A program made the translations under genes and the position numbers. A stretch of 8,592 bases of DNA, from contig JARJMV020000095.1 of the NCBI GenBank assembly GCA_029335935.2, positions 1-8,592 on the forward strand. Reading direction: 5' to 3'. The notes below the pieces were generated by a model, which did not search any database, had not been told where the DNA came from, and was given only the letters and a program-made list of their open reading frames with translations. The stretch is from a bacterium (lineage in GTDB: Bacteria; Armatimonadota; Fimbriimonadia; Fimbriimonadales; GBS-DC). Shown in pieces: positions 1 through 6,432 of the stretch. The first letter of the stretch is position 1, and each line of letters begins with the position of its first letter.

Positions 1-1136
1 CCGTGTCCACCCAGCCATTCGTAGCCTTCGCGCAAGCCCTCGCGCTCCCCCACCCCGCCTCCGATTTCTGGGACCGCTTCGCGTTGCGCGCGCCGATTCG
101 CGTCGTTGTGCAGCAGCGCCAGCAACTCTCGTGCGAGTGCGTTGGGCGACGCCGCCTCTTGAATAAACTCTGGGCACGCCTCGCGCTGCAGGATGAGGTT
201 CGGCAGCCCAATCCAGCGCAGGTTCAGCCGTCTCTTGCGCAGTTTATACTCGGCGTTCATCAGCCAATCGCCGCGATAGACAATCAGCATCGGCGTATTC
301 AGCAGCGCGGCTTCCAGCGTGGCGGTGCCCGAACAGACAATCGCGGCGTCAGCGTGCGCGAGCAAGTTCCACACAGAGCGCGTCTCGGTGGGAACCCACT
401 GCCGTGAGCCTTCCGCCCAGAGGCTGTGGAGCCAATCGGCGGTGAAGTGTGGCGCGACGGAGAGCGCGAACTGCACTTCGGGCGCGACGGTGTAGACCGA
501 CTCGGCGACGCGGGCGTATAGGGAGGTCAGCGCTTTCGCTTCGTGCCGACGGCTGCCTGGCAACAACGCGACAATCGGGCGGTAGGGGTCTAAGCCCAAC
601 CGCTCGCAGAAGGTCGGCTTGTCCTCCGACGGGCGCGCCAAGCGGAGCAGGGGATGGGGCATCCAGCGCGCCGTCGCGCCCATCGACTGCAGCTGCTCCG
701 CCGACCACGCGAACGGCGTCAGCACCTGGTGCGTGCAACGGGGCAAATCGCTGCCCTGACGCTCGCGCCGCCAACTGCCTGGGGGGATGTAGTACGCCAC
801 TGATACGCCCTGCGCCGACGCCCCGCAGCTCAACGGGATGTTGAACGCGCCGAAATCGATCGGCACGAAGAGGTCGGGCGGATGACGGCGTATGAATCGC
901 TGCACCCGCCGATACGCAAGGTAGACCTTTGGGGCGACCTTGAGCGATTCGACGACGCCGATTGCGCCCCATGCGCGGCTATCGGCGATGAGTTGCACGC
1001 CTGCCGCCTGCATCCGTGCGCCGCCCACGCCGTACAGGGCGACATCGGGCAGGCGCGCCCGCAGCTGATGCGCCAAATCCGCGCCGTAGAGGTCGCCCGA
1101 CGCCTCGCCTGCCACAATCAGAACGGATTGGCTCAT
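1..1136 (-). CDS. lpxB: Lipid-A-disaccharide synthase LpxB (3' end cut by window edge)
   Basis: LpxB is the GT19-family glycosyltransferase that joins UDP-2,3-diacylglucosamine and lipid X into the lipid A disaccharide at the inner face of the cytoplasmic membrane. The frame is open for 378 codons with no stop before the edge. E. coli LpxB is about 382 aa, so only the last few residues should be missing. Visible motifs: VAGEASGD (8-15), PID at 92-94 whose D94 aligns with catalytic Asp98 of E. coli, LLPGSR (191-196) whose R196 corresponds to Arg201, and SGTATLE (269-275). The ATG overlaps the lpxA stop as ATGA and has no Shine-Dalgarno sequence, which points to re-initiation after lpxA. Several usually conserved spots differ: FGAFN for the APDFN type, PPGSW for SPSVWAW, and MPHPL for the usual GHP(L) type. 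This is a divergent family member but looks intact. Family assignment is firm; unchanged specificity is inferred. Confidence 0.93.
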   Translation of the reverse strand, partial: MSQSVLIVAGEASGDLYGADLAHQLRARLPDVALYGVGGARMQAAGVQLIADSRAWGAIGVVESLKVAPKVYLAYRRVQRFIRRHPPDLFVPIDFGAFNIPLSCGASAQGVSVAYYIPPGSWRRERQGSDLPRCTHQVLTPFAWSAEQLQSMGATARWMPHPLLRLARPSEDKPTFCERLGLDPYRPIVALLPGSRRHEAKALTSLYARVAESVYTVAPEVQFALSVAPHFTADWLHSLWAEGSRQWVPTETRSVWNLLAHADAAIVCSGTATLEAALLNTPMLIVYRGDWLMNAEYKLRKRRLNLRWIGLPNLILQREACPEFIQEAASPNALARELLALLHNDANRRAQREAVPEIGGGVGEREGLREGYEWLGGH

Positions 1137-1933
1137 TTGCGCGCGGGGCGATCCAGAGCGCGCCCGTTGCGACCTTGCCGAATCTGTTGTATGAACTCCA
1201 GCAGCTCGTGCAGCTCGTCGCTCATGTTCAGCTCCGCTCGGATTTTCTCGATGGCTTGGGTGAGGTTCATTTCTGAACGGAACATCCATCGGCAGGCGAG
1301 GCGCAGGGCGTCGCGCGTGGGCTGGGGCACCCCTGCGCGGCGTAGCCCCACCGTGTTGACCCCACGCACCTCCGCAGGGCTACCTTCCACAATCATGAAG
1401 GGGGGCACATCGCGCACGATACGCGACATGCCGCCCACCATCGCCAACTTGCCAATCCGAGTGAACTGGTGGATGCCCACCATGCCGCCGATGTTTGCGC
1501 CGTCGCCGATTTCGCAGTGTCCGCTGACGCCCACCGAGTTCGCCATCACGACATGGCTGCCCACCCGACAGTTGTGCCCGATATGCACATACGCCATCAG
1601 GAAGTTCTGGTCGCCGATGAGGGTCGCCTGCCCCTCGCCGCTGGCGCGATGAATCGTCACATATTCGCGTATCCAGTTGCCGTCGCCGATTTTGAGGCAA
1701 CTCGGCTCGTGTTTGAACTTGCGGTCTTGTGGGGGCGCGCCCAGCACCGCGCCGTGATAGATGAGGTTGTTGCGCCCGATGTGGGTATGCTCCTCGATAA
1801 TCACATGCGCGCCGAGCGTTGTGCCCGCGTCGATTCGCACATGCGCCCCGACAATCGTGTAGGGACCGATTACCACATCGTCGGCGAGCTCGGCAGTGGG
1901 ATGCACGACTGCAGTCGGATGAATGGTCGCCAT
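1133..1933 (-). CDS. lpxA: Acyl-[ACP]-UDP-N-acetylglucosamine O-acyltransferase LpxA
   Basis: LpxA transfers an (R)-3-hydroxyacyl chain from ACP to the 3-OH of UDP-GlcNAc, the first step of lipid A synthesis, in the cytoplasm. The 266 aa match the family length (262 in E. coli). An N-terminal left-handed beta-helix of hexapeptide repeats begins at once (IHPTAVVHPTAEL, IGPYTIVG) and is followed by an alpha-helical C-terminal part from about residue 190. The active-site segment HIGH (117-120) places H120 at E. coli His125; H139, H155 and D70 match further conserved positions. G168 aligns with Gly173, the hydrocarbon-ruler position. I chose the ATG at 1933: it begins where the family begins, lies 10 bases after the fabZ stop, and has GAGG 8 bases upstream overlapping that stop. 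An in-frame ATG at 2077 would add 48 residues inside fabZ and is rejected. The stop overlaps the lpxB start by 4 bases. Confidence 0.97.
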   Translation of the reverse strand: MATIHPTAVVHPTAELADDVVIGPYTIVGAHVRIDAGTTLGAHVIIEEHTHIGRNNLIYHGAVLGAPPQDRKFKHEPSCLKIGDGNWIREYVTIHRASGEGQATLIGDQNFLMAYVHIGHNCRVGSHVVMANSVGVSGHCEIGDGANIGGMVGIHQFTRIGKLAMVGGMSRIVRDVPPFMIVEGSPAEVRGVNTVGLRRAGVPQPTRDALRLACRWMFRSEMNLTQAIEKIRAELNMSDELHELLEFIQQIRQGRNGRALDRPARK

Positions 1934-1943
1934 AGGAATCGCC

Positions 1944-2441
1944 TCAGACAGTTTCGGGGAGCGACTGCAGTAGGGCGTCGGGGGGCGGGCTGAGGAATCG
2001 GTCGGGTTCGGGCAGCGCGAAGGTGATTTCGGCTTCCGCGACGAGTTCGCCGTCCACGCGTGCAGCGGCTTTGACACGCCCGACCTCGCGGCGCATCCAC
2101 AGCATCTCCACTTCCATCACCAGCGTATCGCCCGGCGTCACAGGGCGTCGGAACCGCGCGTTGTCGATGCCGCCCAGCAGCGCGACTCGGTTGCGCAGGT
2201 GCGGCTGCAGCATCACCATCACGCCGCCCACCTGCGCCATCGCCTCCAAGATAAGCACGCCCGGCATAATCGCTTTCACAGGGAAGTGCCCCTGAAAGAA
2301 GCTCTCGTTAATGGTCACATTTTTCAGCCCGACCGCGCGCTTGCCTGGCTCCAACTCCACAATCCGATCCACCAGCAGGAACGGATACCGATGGGGTATC
2401 ACTTGCCGTATCTGTTCGATGTCTAATCGGAACTCCGCCAT
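1944..2441 (-). CDS. fabZ: 3-hydroxyacyl-[ACP] dehydratase FabZ
   Basis: FabZ dehydrates (R)-3-hydroxyacyl-ACP to trans-2-enoyl-ACP in fatty acid elongation in the cytoplasm. It competes with LpxA for the hydroxyacyl-ACP pool, which explains its place between lpxC and lpxA. The protein has 165 aa, slightly longer than the usual 140-155 because of a proline-rich tail after about residue 145. It is a single hot-dog domain: [12 protein letters not shown] (15-26), the catalytic-histidine motif QGHFP (50-54, H52), and [12 protein letters not shown] (59-70) with catalytic E66. The ATG lies 19 bases inside the end of lpxC. It is served by a strong GGAGGAT 7 bases upstream, which is itself part of the lpxC coding sequence. 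No anomaly is seen in the active site. FabZ rather than FabA is supported by the length and by the lipid A gene context. Confidence 0.97.
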   Translation of the reverse strand: MAEFRLDIEQIRQVIPHRYPFLLVDRIVELEPGKRAVGLKNVTINESFFQGHFPVKAIMPGVLILEAMAQVGGVMVMLQPHLRNRVALLGGIDNARFRRPVTPGDTLVMEVEMLWMRREVGRVKAAARVDGELVAEAEITFALPEPDRFLSPPPDALLQSLPETV

Positions 2442-3280
2442 AGGTTATCCTCCGCGTTTAGGGCTTGCGCCAGCATGCGCGCCAGCTGCACATTCAGGGC
2501 ATGTCCGGGCTTGACTGCCACCAGGGTGTACTGGGGCAGGTACACGCCGCAGAGGTAGATATCGCCCAGCGCGTCCAGCAGTTTATGGCGCAGCGGCTCG
2601 TCCGTGAAACGCGCGGGATTATGATACCCATTCTCATCGATGACGAGCGCGTTGTGCAGTGCGCCGCCGCGCGCCAAGCCCCGCTGACGCAACGCCTCCA
2701 CCTCGTGCAGGAAGCCGAAAGTGCGCGCGGGGGCGAGTTCTGTCCGCGCGTCGGCGCAGCGGAACGCCCCTGCCTGCACACCCAACGGCTCAGGGAACTG
2801 AATGTAGCCAAACAGCCCATCGCCCGACAGCGACAGCCCCAAGTACCGCTCGCCCGACGCCGCTTGTACCGCTCGGTAGACGCCTTGCACGGCATCGATG
2901 GGGCGACCTGCGCCGCCGATTGCCTCCACGAACGGCCGCGCGCTGCCGTCTAAGATGGGGATCTCGCGACCCTGCAGTATCTCGATGACGCAGTGCGTGG
3001 TTCCCGTAATCCACAACGCCGCCATGAGATGTTCCACCGTGCCGACCCGAACGCCGCCCTCGCCCAGCACCGTCGCGCGTGTGGCGTCCACGACATAGTC
3101 CCACCGAGCGGGAAACTCGTGCGAGCCGACGCGAATGGTAATCTGCGTTGTGGGAAACCCCTGCACAGACGCCGAAGTCGCGGGGGATACGGGGTACAAC
3201 GCGATTTTGCACGGCTCGCCTGTGTGCAAGCCGACGCCCTCGAAGACGAGCGTCTCGCGCAGGGTGTTAGGGGTTGGCAC
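2423..3280 (-). CDS. lpxC: UDP-3-O-acyl-N-acetylglucosamine deacetylase LpxC (GTG start)
   Basis: LpxC is the zinc-dependent amidase that removes the N-acetyl group from UDP-3-O-acyl-GlcNAc, the committed step of lipid A synthesis. From the GTG the product is 285 aa, close to compact LpxC proteins such as that of Aquifex (about 280) and shorter than the 305 aa E. coli enzyme. Landmarks in order: GVGLHTG (15-21), VEHLMAAL (82-89) with zinc ligand H84 and general base E83, ILDGSA (109-114), ARTFGF (185-190), [10 protein letters not shown] (231-240) with zinc ligands H232 and D236, and GHALN (259-263) with the conserved late histidine H260. All catalytic residues are present. The GTG at 3280 was chosen because the family begins 10-15 residues before GVGLHTG, and because an AGGAGGAG stretch lies upstream. 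The frame stays open to an ATG at 3373, but that part overlaps lptC and has no LpxC character. It overlaps lptC by 14 bases and fabZ by 19. Confidence 0.96.
   Translation of the reverse strand: MPTPNTLRETLVFEGVGLHTGEPCKIALYPVSPATSASVQGFPTTQITIRVGSHEFPARWDYVVDATRATVLGEGGVRVGTVEHLMAALWITGTTHCVIEILQGREIPILDGSARPFVEAIGGAGRPIDAVQGVYRAVQAASGERYLGLSLSGDGLFGYIQFPEPLGVQAGAFRCADARTELAPARTFGFLHEVEALRQRGLARGGALHNALVIDENGYHNPARFTDEPLRHKLLDALGDIYLCGVYLPQYTLVAVKPGHALNVQLARMLAQALNAEDNLWRSSD
2447..2453 (-). promoter_or_regulatory. Ribosome binding site of fabZ inside lpxC
   Basis: The minus strand reads GGAGGAT, with 7 bases from GGAGG to the fabZ ATG. It lies in the codons for the Ala-Glu-Asp-Asn stretch near the LpxC C-terminus, so the same bases encode protein and set the fabZ start. 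Confidence 0.8.
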
Positions 3281-4553
3281 TGGGGGGTGGCTCCTCCTCT
3301 TCCGTGTAGTAGAAAGTGCCCGACGCGCCCTGCGGCAGCTCCACCGTCTCCTCGCCTTCCACCAGCGACACAATCGCGAGACTGGTCGCCAGTCGCATGC
3401 GGTCGGGCTCTTCCAGCGTCACCTTGCCCTTCAAGATGAGCCGTTCGGCTTTTTGGTCATATTCGGCTTCGTCGGCGGTGAGGGTGCGCGTGCGTCCTTC
3501 GGGCAGCTGCTGCACCGCTTGGATGTTGCCGCGCAGGTAGGCAATCTTCTTGCGGTAGAAGTATTCAATTTGGTCGCATGTGGCGTCGATGGGGTAGCGT
3601 TTTGCCTGTTCGACTTCGCTTGCGGTCTCGCCTTCTGTGGGGGGCTGCGTTTCTCGTGGCTTGATGCGCAAGCGCACTTGATTTTGGAGCAGGGCGCGTT
3701 TCTGGTTCTCAGCGTACCAGATTTCCAGTTGCGCGCCTTGAATGTCCACGCGCGGGTCTTCCAAGCGCAGTGTGCCTGTGGCGATGGCGTAGCGTCGGCG
3801 GTCGTACACCTCGGCGCGTTCGGCAGTGGCGCGTGTGTCGCCGTCTTGGAGATGCAGATCTTCCACATCCGAGCGGTCGTTGCGCAGTATAGCACGCTTC
3901 CAGCGGATATCTACCTCGCGTGTGGGCTGGGTGCGCTCTTGGAGCAGTGCGCTGCTCACGCGGAACGCGCCGCGCTCCAGTTCGAGGGTGTTCGTGGCGA
4001 GGTTCCAGCGCATCTGCTGGATTACGCCGCGCCCGTCGCTCCAGCGCAGCTGGGTGGGCAGGTTGATTTCGATGCGTTGGGCGCGCAGATCCCAGTTCAG
4101 GGCTGTCGCTTGCACGGTGAGGGGCTGGCTGCCCAGCGGATGGCGACGAATGTGTAGGCTGGGGTTGCCCAAAACCTGCAGCCGTTTCGCAGGGTAGTTG
4201 TAGAGGAGCTCGTTCGCGCGCGCGGTTCCCATCACTGCGCCGCGCTCGTCGTAAATCAAGGCGCGGCGCACCCCGACAGCGCGCCAGTGAACGCGATTGC
4301 GCTCTATCTCCAGCCGATCGAGTTGCAGCGTCGCCAGCGTGCGTGCGCCGTCGCGCAGGGTCAGCGTCGGACGCTCCAACACGAGCTCCAGCTGCTGCAG
4401 TTCAGGCGGAACCGTGTTGAGCAATCGCAGGAAGGGGTCTTGACGGCGCACGAAATCGACGCTCCACAGTAGTCCCAGTGCGCCCAGTAGCGCGAGTGCG
4501 AGGTTGCGCAGAGGGCGCAGCAAGCGCGCCCTCTGGGGAACGCTTAGGGGCAT
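3267..4553 (-). CDS. LptC/LptA-like LPS transport protein with OstA-type repeats
   Basis: The likely role is to carry LPS across the periplasm as part of the Lpt bridge, anchored in the inner membrane. The 428 aa begin with a basic N-terminus and one hydrophobic segment (about 17-31). A long periplasmic beta-rich region follows: an LptC-like part (about 40-205) and two OstA/LptA-like segments (about 217-300 and 318-405) with the typical pattern of alternating polar and hydrophobic strands, such as AERAEVYDRRRYAIATG and ADEAEYDQKAERLILKG. It ends in an acidic, proline-rich tail. E. coli LptC is about 190 aa and LptA about 185, so this looks like an LptC-LptA fusion. The ATG overlaps the upstream lipoprotein by 10 bases without a good Shine-Dalgarno sequence, and the stop overlaps lpxC by 14. 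The location just before lpxC supports an LPS role. Assignment rests on topology, strand pattern and context; no catalytic motif exists in this family. Confidence 0.8.
   Translation of the reverse strand: MPLSVPQRARLLRPLRNLALALLGALGLLWSVDFVRRQDPFLRLLNTVPPELQQLELVLERPTLTLRDGARTLATLQLDRLEIERNRVHWRAVGVRRALIYDERGAVMGTARANELLYNYPAKRLQVLGNPSLHIRRHPLGSQPLTVQATALNWDLRAQRIEINLPTQLRWSDGRGVIQQMRWNLATNTLELERGAFRVSSALLQERTQPTREVDIRWKRAILRNDRSDVEDLHLQDGDTRATAERAEVYDRRRYAIATGTLRLEDPRVDIQGAQLEIWYAENQKRALLQNQVRLRIKPRETQPPTEGETASEVEQAKRYPIDATCDQIEYFYRKKIAYLRGNIQAVQQLPEGRTRTLTADEAEYDQKAERLILKGKVTLEEPDRMRLATSLAIVSLVEGEETVELPQGASGTFYYTEEEEPPPSANP
3291..3300 (-). promoter_or_regulatory. Ribosome binding site of lpxC inside the lptC tail
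   Basis: The minus strand reads AGAGGAGGAG, ending 10 bases before the GTG start. The bases also encode part of the poly-glutamate run near the C-terminus of the upstream LptC-like protein. The strong Shine-Dalgarno match supports the GTG as the true start. Confidence 0.75.
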
Positions 4554-5131
4554 TGGTCGTCCACAGGCGGTGGGGGGATTTGGGGATTATTCGGGAAGAT
4601 TTCGATCGTGCCGAAATCCACCACGCGCGGCGCGCCGAACACCGCGCTCACCACGCCCGCCTGATTGGAGGCGACCAAGCACGCCGCCTGCACATTCGGC
4701 GCGTTGGGGGTCTGAATCACGCGGCGGATGTTTTCTGGGGTGGTGTGGCGCACAATCGCGGTGTAGCCTGCAGGGCGGCGCACCCAGAACCCACGAAAGA
4801 ACAGGCTGTCGCCCACATTGCGCAACACGAAATCGCCTGCGCGGATGTCGCTTTTGAACCCGCGCGCGATGCTCATCGGTACTGTGTTCGGCGCGGCGCT
4901 GGTCGAGCCTGCGACCACGCGCGCCATCGGGATGGTTTGCCCCGTATCCGTAACGAAGTAAATCTCGGCGTTTTCGATGGGCGCGCCGTTGGTGGGGTCA
5001 GAGACGCGCACCACGAACACGCGCTCGTTGGCAGTAGCCGCGACGCCGCCGCTCGCGCCGCCGCCTCCGCCGCATCCATGCAGCATTACGGCAATCGCCG
5101 CCAATCCCAAAAGTGTCAGATGTCGTTTCAT
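4544..5131 (-). CDS. Predicted lipoprotein of unknown function, Ig/carboxypeptidase-regulatory-like fold suspected
   Basis: I do not recognise a family. The 195 aa begin with a lipoprotein signal peptide: basic MKRH, a hydrophobic core, and lipobox LHGC with C20 as the lipidated residue. A glycine-rich linker (21-29) follows. The mature part opens with RVSDPTNGAPIENAEIYFVT (42-61), which resembles the first strands of carboxypeptidase-regulatory or other Ig/transthyretin-like beta-sandwiches. It ends with VDFGTIEIF (171-179), like the closing strand of such domains. A short proline-rich tail contains C194, which could pair with C151. No catalytic motif is visible. The start is supported by AGAGGAGG 12 bases upstream, a rather long spacing. 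The stop overlaps the lptC-like start by 10 bases, which suggests co-translation and an envelope role. The fold is inferred from pattern only. Confidence 0.85.
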   Translation of the reverse strand: MKRHLTLLGLAAIAVMLHGCGGGGGASGGVAATANERVFVVRVSDPTNGAPIENAEIYFVTDTGQTIPMARVVAGSTSAAPNTVPMSIARGFKSDIRAGDFVLRNVGDSLFFRGFWVRRPAGYTAIVRHTTPENIRRVIQTPNAPNVQAACLVASNQAGVVSAVFGAPRVVDFGTIEIFPNNPQIPPPPVDDQCP

Positions 5132-5198
5132 GCGCTCAAGACGCCTCCTCTAATTGCGAAAGGATTCTACCTGTTAGACTACTCTCCTGCCGAATTCG
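5132..5198 (-). promoter_or_regulatory. Possible internal promoter and RBS between tyrS and the lipoprotein gene
   Basis: This is the only gap above 50 bases inside the minus-strand gene run. Reading the minus strand, TAGAAT (5169-5164) differs from the -10 consensus at one position. It would start transcription near 5157, about 26 bases before the lipoprotein ATG. AGAGGAGG (5151-5144) lies in that leader. No convincing -35 box is seen. No hairpin with a T-tract follows tyrS, so read-through from upstream is also expected. CGAATTCG at 5191-5198 is a short palindrome of unclear meaning. Confidence 0.4.
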
Positions 5199-6410
5199 TT
5201 ACGCGAATCGGGCGAACTTGTGCTTGCCGACGCGGAGCAGTTTTCCGCGCAGGGCGTCGGCGAGCAGCACCGCGTTCGGATCGCTGATGCGCTCGCCGTC
5301 TAACTCCACGCCGCCTTGCTGGATGAGCCGTCGCGCTTCCGAGTTGCTGCTGGCGTAGCCGATGCCTGCGATTAGGGCGGGCATCAGCACTGTGCCGTCC
5401 TCGCGCACCAAGTGGGGTGGGATTGCCACTACGGGCGCGTCGGTGGGGGCTTGACGCTCCGAGAAGATACGTACAAAGCTCTCGTCGGCGCGTTCTGCGG
5501 CTTCGGGGGAATGGTAGAGGCTTACGATCTCGCGAGCGAGCCGTCGTTTCACATCGCGCGGGTTGACGCGCCCCGTTTGCCAATCGCGCGTTAGCGCCTC
5601 GACCTCCGCCAGCGGCACATCCGTACACAGCACGAAGTAGTGGGGCATCAGCGCATCGGGCAGGCTCATCACCTTGCCGAACATCTGGTCGGGCGGCTCG
5701 CTGATGCCGATATAGTTGCCCAGCGATTGGCTCATCTTCTCCTTACCGTCCAGCCCAATCAGCAGGGGCATCAGCAGCACCACCTGCGGCTCCTGTCCGA
5801 ACTCGCGCTGCAGCTCGCGCCCCACAAGGTTATTGAACCGCTGGTCGCTCCCGCCCAGCTCCACATCCGCCTCGATCGCCACCGAGTCGTAGCCTTGACA
5901 CAGGGGGTAGAGAATCTCGTGCATGCCCAGCGGCAGGTTGTGGGCGAGGCGGTTGGCGAAGTCCTCGCGCTCCAGAATACGGGCGACGGTGTATTTGCTC
6001 GCGAGCTGGATGACCTCCGCAAAGTGCATTTTGCCGAGCCAGTCGGCGTTATAGTAGACCTGGGTGCGGTCGGGGTCTAAGATGCGGAACAGTTGCGGCT
6101 TGAGCCGTTCCACATAGCCCATCACCTCCTCGCGGCTGAGTTGGCGTCGGGTTTTGGACTTACCCGTCGGGTCGCCAATCATAGCGGTGAAGTCGCCCAC
6201 GATGAGGCAAGCGGTGTGTCCCAAGTCTTGGAACTGGCGCAGTTTACGCAGCACGACCGCCCAGCCCAGATGCACATCGGGCGCGGTGGGGTCGATGCCG
6301 AGTTTCACGCGCAGGGGCTTGCTGCGCTCCAACTTCTGCTTCAGCTCCGCCTCTGTGATGAGGTCATCCACGCCTCGTCGCAGGGCGTCGAGTACCTGTT
6401 CTGTCTGCAT
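5199..6410 (-). CDS. tyrS: Tyrosyl-tRNA synthetase
   Basis: TyrRS is a cytoplasmic class I enzyme that charges tRNA-Tyr through tyrosyl-adenylate. The 403 aa fit the TyrRS subgroup that has a short C-terminal tRNA-binding part. The Rossmann fold carries GIDPTAPDVHLGW (38-50), where HLGW replaces the usual HIGH/HLGH signature. GDFTAMIGDPTGKS (72-85), the tyrosine-site region ELGGSDQRFN (184-193), and KMSQS (225-229) in place of KMSKS follow. An S4 RNA-binding domain closes the protein (about 345-400; SSNSEARRLIQQGGVELDG). The ATG lies 22 bases after the omp85 stop. No Shine-Dalgarno sequence sits at normal distance, but TACAAT lies 9 bases upstream of the ATG, so tyrS may have its own short-leader promoter. 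There is no room for a T-box leader. A housekeeping gene inside an envelope cluster is unusual, but operon hitchhiking is common. Confidence 0.96.
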   Translation of the reverse strand: MQTEQVLDALRRGVDDLITEAELKQKLERSKPLRVKLGIDPTAPDVHLGWAVVLRKLRQFQDLGHTACLIVGDFTAMIGDPTGKSKTRRQLSREEVMGYVERLKPQLFRILDPDRTQVYYNADWLGKMHFAEVIQLASKYTVARILEREDFANRLAHNLPLGMHEILYPLCQGYDSVAIEADVELGGSDQRFNNLVGRELQREFGQEPQVVLLMPLLIGLDGKEKMSQSLGNYIGISEPPDQMFGKVMSLPDALMPHYFVLCTDVPLAEVEALTRDWQTGRVNPRDVKRRLAREIVSLYHSPEAAERADESFVRIFSERQAPTDAPVVAIPPHLVREDGTVLMPALIAGIGYASSNSEARRLIQQGGVELDGERISDPNAVLLADALRGKLLRVGKHKFARFA

Positions 6411-6419
6411 CGGGGAAGT

Positions 6420-6425
6420 ATTGTA
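6420..6425 (-). promoter_or_regulatory. Possible -10 box of tyrS
   Basis: The minus strand reads TACAAT, one base from the TATAAT consensus, with 9 bases between it and the tyrS ATG. A start 6-7 bases downstream would leave a leader of only 2-4 bases. No -35 match is seen. The box lies just after the omp85 stop, so read-through from omp85 would also transcribe tyrS. Confidence 0.35.
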
Positions 6426-6432
6426 CCTCGCC

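Noticed and set aside
1..120. Suspected frameshift near the lpxB C-terminus
   Set aside because: A base-by-base re-read showed one continuous frame to the window edge, ending in a plausible LpxB-type C-terminal helix.
1133..2077. A 314-residue version of LpxA starting at 2077
   Set aside because: The extra 48 residues overlap fabZ, have no LpxA character, and the hexapeptide-repeat fold starts exactly at the ATG at 1933.
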